A program made the translations under genes and the position numbers. This document shows, piece by piece, positions 61,841 to 64,000 of a DNA stretch of 64,000 nt; position 1 is the first letter of the stretch; the number at the start of each line of letters is the position of its first letter. The notes under the pieces were generated by a model, which ran no database searches, had not been told where the DNA came from, and saw nothing but the letters and a program-made list of their open reading frames with translations. This stretch comes from Acanthacorydalis orientalis (lineage: Eukaryota; Arthropoda; Insecta; Megaloptera; Corydalidae): NCBI GenBank assembly GCA_034766995.1, contig CM068313.1, positions 20,569,012-20,633,011 on the forward strand. Direction: 5' to 3'.

Positions 61841-62541
61841 AGTTTTCAAATAATTTATTACGATGATAAATTCAGAAAACAAACAGATCTACCGTTGCAA
61901 GAAACAATAAACTAAGTAAATTCTAGAATAAATGAAGAAATGCGTCAATTTGATTTTTAAAGAACATTATTTATTAAGAAAAAAGGAAACAGTGTTCTAT
62001 ATATTTTTTGTCTTATATTCAGTATATGCAAATCACTTAAGTTATTTTTTTATATTAATAAAAAATTAACTCAATTCTTTTATGAATTTTAGTTTCGTAT
62101 GAAACTAAAAGAAAATATTAAACGAGCTATTAATTTCTAGAGAGAGTGGATTGTTACAATAATAAATATTGCTTAAAAATAACACATTATTCATATATTG
62201 AATTATTAAACTACTTTTATTGTAAGAGCAATTAAATAACTGACTTATTTATATTTCCACATTATTTATATTTATAACTTAATTCAAAATATAATCATTC
62301 AATGTATGAACCAAACATTTTTTTTTACTTTAATATATATATATATATATAGGTGATTTAAATTTATGTTTTTGCATGGTAAAGCAAGTATTAAAAGACG
62401 GCCCAGGGTTTAAGAAATGTTATGTTATTTTTTAATTAGTATTTTAGTTCAATTCAATATTAAAATACAATTATTCTTTTATTATAGAAATATTTATTTA
62501 AAAACGAACTATTCGACTATAATATATATATATATATATAT
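61810..62541. repeat. Three short (TA)n runs
   Basis: TA runs at 61,810-61,833, 62,333-62,351 and 62,521-62,541 in AT-rich DNA with nothing else recognised. Confidence 0.8.
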
Positions 62542-63399
62542 TTATTTTGTGTATTAATAAAACCTAATAAAAGTTTAACTAATCACATTTCAAAATATAC
62601 GAGAATATGTAATTTCTAGTAGTACAACTATGAAGTTAACTTAATTCATAATTTACATTTCTACATAATATCAAAACTCGTCATGTTGTAAAGTTAAAAT
62701 ATTTAAATGAACCTGTTTAAAAATTAATCAAAGAACACGTGCCACTGCTAGTCGGTCATGCGTTTCTTATATTTTATTCATAACCACAAAATACAAAAAA
62801 TGATATAGTTAAATAGATAAAAACTAAAAAATAATTTATAATTTTTATTTTTTACATATAACGTAGTTTTTGATTAAAATTTTAAAGTTTAGTTAGTTTT
62901 TTAGTTAAAATTTTAACTAAAATGTTTATATACAATCATATAATTGCCTTTAATAGAAAGTAAACGTAAATTCATTAATCAAATTAGTATAAAAAACTGC
63001 GAATTATTAAATTTTTTGTACAAGTTCGCGTATTGAAATCAGAGTTGCAATTCATAAAAAATAGTATATACACATAAAATTTTCTAAATAAATTGCTTTT
63101 ATGTAAAAATAAACTCTCATAAATCTCAATACGAACAGTTGGATAAAATGTGTACCTCTTTAATTTAACAATACGAATGAAATTAATATGCCACTCTCTT
63201 ATGACCGTTATGTATATAATAAAGGTTTTTCTAATAGAGACGCAATTTTTAAGAGCTTATATTTCAGATTCCAAGCTGACAGATGTATTTTTTACATTTG
63301 TTAAGTTTTGACAATGCTCTTTTTAGTTATGACTTTGTATACAACAAAATAACTCATTAAAATAATACAATTGTATTATGAAAATGGTCGTTCTATAAA

Positions 63400-63960
63400 A
63401 AATACATTTGGTAAATTACCCAATATTTATTATCGACATACTCCATCTGAATCAATAATTCTTCGATTAGTGAGTAATTTTGAAGAGACTGGATCGTTTA
63501 ACAATAAAAAAAAACACCAACACGTGTTCATTGGTCTGGTGGAGTAATTGGTCTTTACTGTTTTGAGAATCGGGCTAGTAAAACGATTACTGTGAATGAA
63601 GAAAGATACTGAAACATGATAAGTATTTTTTTTGTAGAATTGAATGATATTTATCTGGAGGATATGTGGTTCTAACAAAAAAATGCAACAAGCCACATAT
63701 CTGGCGAAACAATTGATTTATTGAGGACGAAATTTCCTATTCCCGTTATTTTTAGAAATGAAGACATTAATTGGCCGCCGAGATCCTAAAAATTTAACAC
63801 CGTTGAACTACTTTCTTCAAAAAATGAAATTCGAATGGTAATTGATAAGATAGAGCCGATGTTGTGTAGGGATGTTATTGAAAATTTTAATAAAAGAACG
63901 GTTACTTGTAGGGAAGTACGCGGCTATCACAGAAGATATTATTTTTCATTTATAAATGGA
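63400..63960 (+). mobile_element. Tc1/mariner-superfamily DDE relic (insect DUF4817-type)
   Basis: Plus-strand pieces in order: YRHTPSESIILRLVSNFEET (start, N-terminal helix-turn-helix), a deletion, then WSGGVIGLYCFENRASKTIT, VNEERY, a YLEDMWF block, ATSHISGETIDLLRTKFPIP, VIFRNEDINWPPRS and the C-terminal CRDVIENFNKR and YHRRYYFSFINGI. The block order (EED/LEDMWF then a QDGATCH-like ATSH, then DINWPPRS) matches the mariner-like transposases common in insect genomes. The middle third and the catalytic Asp blocks are deleted or degraded, with several stops. It may continue slightly past 63,960. Confidence 0.75.
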
Positions 63961-64000
63961 ATACCACCAACTATTATTTACAATAAAGACTACTTGACAT

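Larger units (their letters stand above)
58271..63399. other. AT-rich, microsatellite-dense region
   Basis: More than ten (TA)n arrays, the larger ones listed separately. No host gene was recognised. The patch 61,380-61,560 is GC-richer than its flanks but gave no identifiable frame. Confidence 0.55.

Noticed and set aside
1..64000. Telomeric (TTAGG)n arrays that might explain the palindrome as a fused chromosome end
   Set aside because: No tandem TTAGG or CCTAA run is seen at the centre or flanks of the palindrome.

Overview
This window is AT-rich eukaryotic DNA, most likely from an insect. The reasons are a spliced neuropeptide receptor of the pyrokinin/CAPA (PRXamide) class, many broken mariner-family elements, hAT, piggyBac and LINE relics, and dozens of (TA)n microsatellites. 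The order cannot be fixed from sequence alone; Hymenoptera would fit but is a guess.

Layout. (1) 1-11,348: two exons of one rhodopsin-class GPCR on the minus strand (73-521 and 11,258-11,348) with matching splice phases, separated by a 10.7 kb intron. The intron holds three dead mariners (2,838-3,793; 5,071-5,852; 8,937-10,198), a short non-autonomous hAT with a near-perfect 8-bp target duplication (10,854-11,202), and a possible small secreted-peptide ORF (6,317-6,526). (2) 11,349-17,800: AT-rich DNA with a decayed hAT transposase (14,822-16,773). (3) 17,800-40,240: the outstanding feature, a nested satellite palindrome of about 21.7 kb. A 155-bp satellite (about 69 copies, plus orientation) gives way to a 41-bp satellite that contains an 8-bp minisatellite. 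The structure then turns round at 33,003-33,010 and repeats the same order in reverse orientation, ending in about 28 copies of the 155-bp unit. The arms share the same junction sequences but differ in copy number. (4) 40,241-41,990: a separate long inverted repeat abutting the satellite. (5) 41,990-64,000: AT-rich DNA with four more mariner relics, a piggyBac-like relic with a TTAA end, a LINE tail, a DDE transposase relic at the right edge, an unrecognised 101-codon reading frame with one membrane segment (47,012-47,317), and (TA)n arrays, two of which sit at the centre of inverted repeats.

No complete host gene is present. The receptor needs at least one coding exon upstream of 11,348 (TM1 to mid-TM2), and I do not see it in the rest of the window. 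If it lies beyond 64,000, the whole satellite palindrome is inside an intron of the receptor gene. The satellites contain long open frames only because their short periods happen to lack stop codons; I do not call these genes.
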